Assembly (NCBI GenBank): GCA_012522255.1
Contig: JAAYKT010000165.1
Span: forward strand, 1 to 15,441
DNA from: Clostridiales bacterium
GTDB taxonomy: Bacteria > Bacillota > Clostridia > Lutisporales > Lutisporaceae
Length of the DNA stretch: 15,441 nt
Direction: 5' to 3'
The notes below the pieces were generated by a model. The model was not told the origin of the DNA, did not search any database, and worked only from the letters and a program-made list of their open reading frames with translations. A program made the translations under genes and the position numbers. Every line of letters starts with the position of its first letter. The stretch's first letter is position 1. Below, piece after piece: positions 14,430 through 15,441 of the stretch.

Positions 14430-15314
14430 ATGAAAATGTATGATTTTATGAAATATAAAAAGACCTGGTTTGCCATTTCCGGTATTGTTGTTGCATTGGG
14501 ATTGATACTTACATTTATAAATGGAGGATTCAATTTAGGGATAGACTTTACGGGAGGTACATCCTTACAAGCAAAAATAGGCAGGAAATTTGATGTAAAA
14601 GAAGTCAGAGACATAATGGATAAATATGATAAAGAAGCAAGCATAACTTATGCAGGCAACGAAAAAGATGAAGTAATAGTAAGAACAAAATACGAATTGG
14701 ATGATAAAGTCAGAGGCGAAATTTTAGATGACTTTAATAACATACTTAATGTCAATTCAAGTAACATTAATTTTGAATCAATTGGGCCTGCCATAGGTTC
14801 GGAACTTAAGAAACAGGCACTATTGGCTTTGGCAATTGCAAATGTTGGAATACTTATTTATATTTCAATCAGATTTGAGTGGAGATTCGGATTGGCTTCT
14901 ATATTTGCTTTGCTTCATGACGTTATTATAATGACTGTTTTTTACGGAGCCATGAAGATACCTGTTAACAGCTCTTTTATCGCAGCTATATTAACTATTG
15001 TAGGTTACTCAATAAATGCAACAATAGTTATATTTGATAGAATAAGAGAAAACATGAAATTGGCAAGGAAGGCTAATCCTACTCAGATAGTTAACGAAAG
15101 TATCAGCCAAACGATGGCACGCTCCATAAATACATCCTTGACCACATTTCTTACCATCGCCACATTATATGTATTAGGAGTGCCTGCCATAAAGGAATTT
15201 GCTCTTCCTCTAATTGTTGGTCTGATTAGTGGAACCTATTCCTCGGTATTTATTGCAAGCCCCGTATGGTTGACATTAAAAGGTGCGGCTGCAAAGGCAA
15301 GGCCGGCTCACTAA
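14430..15314 (+). CDS. secF: Protein translocase subunit SecF (lacks a usual conserved Asp)
   Basis: This is the partner of SecD. The first membrane segment (about residues 13-31) is followed by LGIDFTGGTSLQ, a small extracytoplasmic domain, and five membrane segments. The membrane motif GYSINATIVIFDRIRE is present, as is R231 (in ARSINTS), which corresponds to R671 of Thermus SecDF and R247 of E. coli SecF. The residue 34 positions before it, normally aspartate (D637 Thermus, D213 E. coli), is alanine (A197) here. The length of 294 aa is normal. The Shine-Dalgarno AGGAGG overlaps the end of the secD stop codon, 7 nt before the ATG, so the pair is one operon. Confidence 0.96.
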   Translation: MKMYDFMKYKKTWFAISGIVVALGLILTFINGGFNLGIDFTGGTSLQAKIGRKFDVKEVRDIMDKYDKEASITYAGNEKDEVIVRTKYELDDKVRGEILDDFNNILNVNSSNINFESIGPAIGSELKKQALLALAIANVGILIYISIRFEWRFGLASIFALLHDVIIMTVFYGAMKIPVNSSFIAAILTIVGYSINATIVIFDRIRENMKLARKANPTQIVNESISQTMARSINTSLTTFLTIATLYVLGVPAIKEFALPLIVGLISGTYSSVFIASPVWLTLKGAAAKARPAH

Positions 15315-15319
15315 TATAT

Positions 15320-15350
15320 AAGTAACAGCTAAGGCTGTTACTTTATTTTT
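15320..15350 (+). terminator. Rho-independent terminator after secF
   Basis: AAGTAACAGC (15320-15329) and GCTGTTACTT (15334-15343) form a 10-bp stem with loop TAAG, followed by the T-rich tract TATTTTT. Confidence 0.88.
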
Positions 15351-15382
15351 ATCTCTTTTTATTTTTTCAAAAATATATTATA

Positions 15383-15441
15383 TTTGTAATAGCCTTGTAA
15401 CTCGGCAATCGCATCAAATACAATAATTGCCATTATAGATA
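15383..15441 (+). repeat. Dispersed intergenic repeat, copy C (runs off the window)
   Basis: It starts with TTTGTAATAGC, shared with copy A. The block 15390-15427 is identical to the complement of 12352-12389. Similarity to copy B continues past the identical block (TGCCATTATAGATA against TGCTATTAAGGATA). Like copy A, it lies a few tens of bases past a gene's terminator. The right end is not seen. Confidence 0.85.

Overview
The window looks like chromosomal DNA from a low-GC, endospore-forming Gram-positive bacterium of the class Clostridia. The signs are strong Shine-Dalgarno sequences, A/T-rich coding sequence, a YunB fragment, a BofC-like protein, a SpoIID/LytB-domain protein and a TIGR04086-type membrane protein. 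The gene order yebC - bofC-like - ruvCAB - spoIID-like - queA - tgt - yajC - secDF fits Acetivibrio/Ruminiclostridium-type clostridia. That placement is recalled, not computed.

Layout. Positions 1-386 hold the 3' end of yunB. A clear sigma-A promoter at 570-598 drives hflX, a ribosome-splitting GTPase. hflX converges on and overlaps a minus-strand pair of half-size TauE/SafE (TSUP) permease genes. Next, reading rightwards, come nadE (ammonia-dependent NAD synthetase) and yebC (translation factor/regulator). A BofC-like membrane-anchored protein follows; its ribosome binding site is buried in a hairpin. After a strong terminator and a small repeat come ruvC, ruvA and ruvB (Holliday-junction processing), a SpoIID/LytB-domain protein, queA, a PsiE-like membrane protein, tgt and yajC, all rightward and closely spaced. 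After the yajC terminator is a gap of about 470 bp carrying part of a dispersed repeat. The last block is a TIGR04086-family membrane protein, then secD and secF behind a near-consensus sigma-A promoter (13105-13133), a terminator, and another copy of the repeat at the right edge.

How the genes work together. RuvABC resolves recombination intermediates. QueA and Tgt are two steps of tRNA queuosine modification. YajC and SecDF form the accessory module of the Sec translocase. YunB, the BofC-like protein and the SpoIID-like protein point to sporulation or cell-wall remodelling. No mobile element with a transposase, CRISPR array, defence island, phage gene, tRNA or rRNA was found.

This is mainly a conserved housekeeping region, and I found no convincing new multigene system. 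The most interesting signals are: (i) a hairpin that sequesters the bofC-like Shine-Dalgarno, overlapping a candidate sigma-G promoter whose transcript would escape the hairpin; (ii) three copies of a dispersed intergenic repeat; (iii) loss of a normally conserved proton-path aspartate in SecF; (iv) a SPOR-like segment in the SpoIID-type protein.
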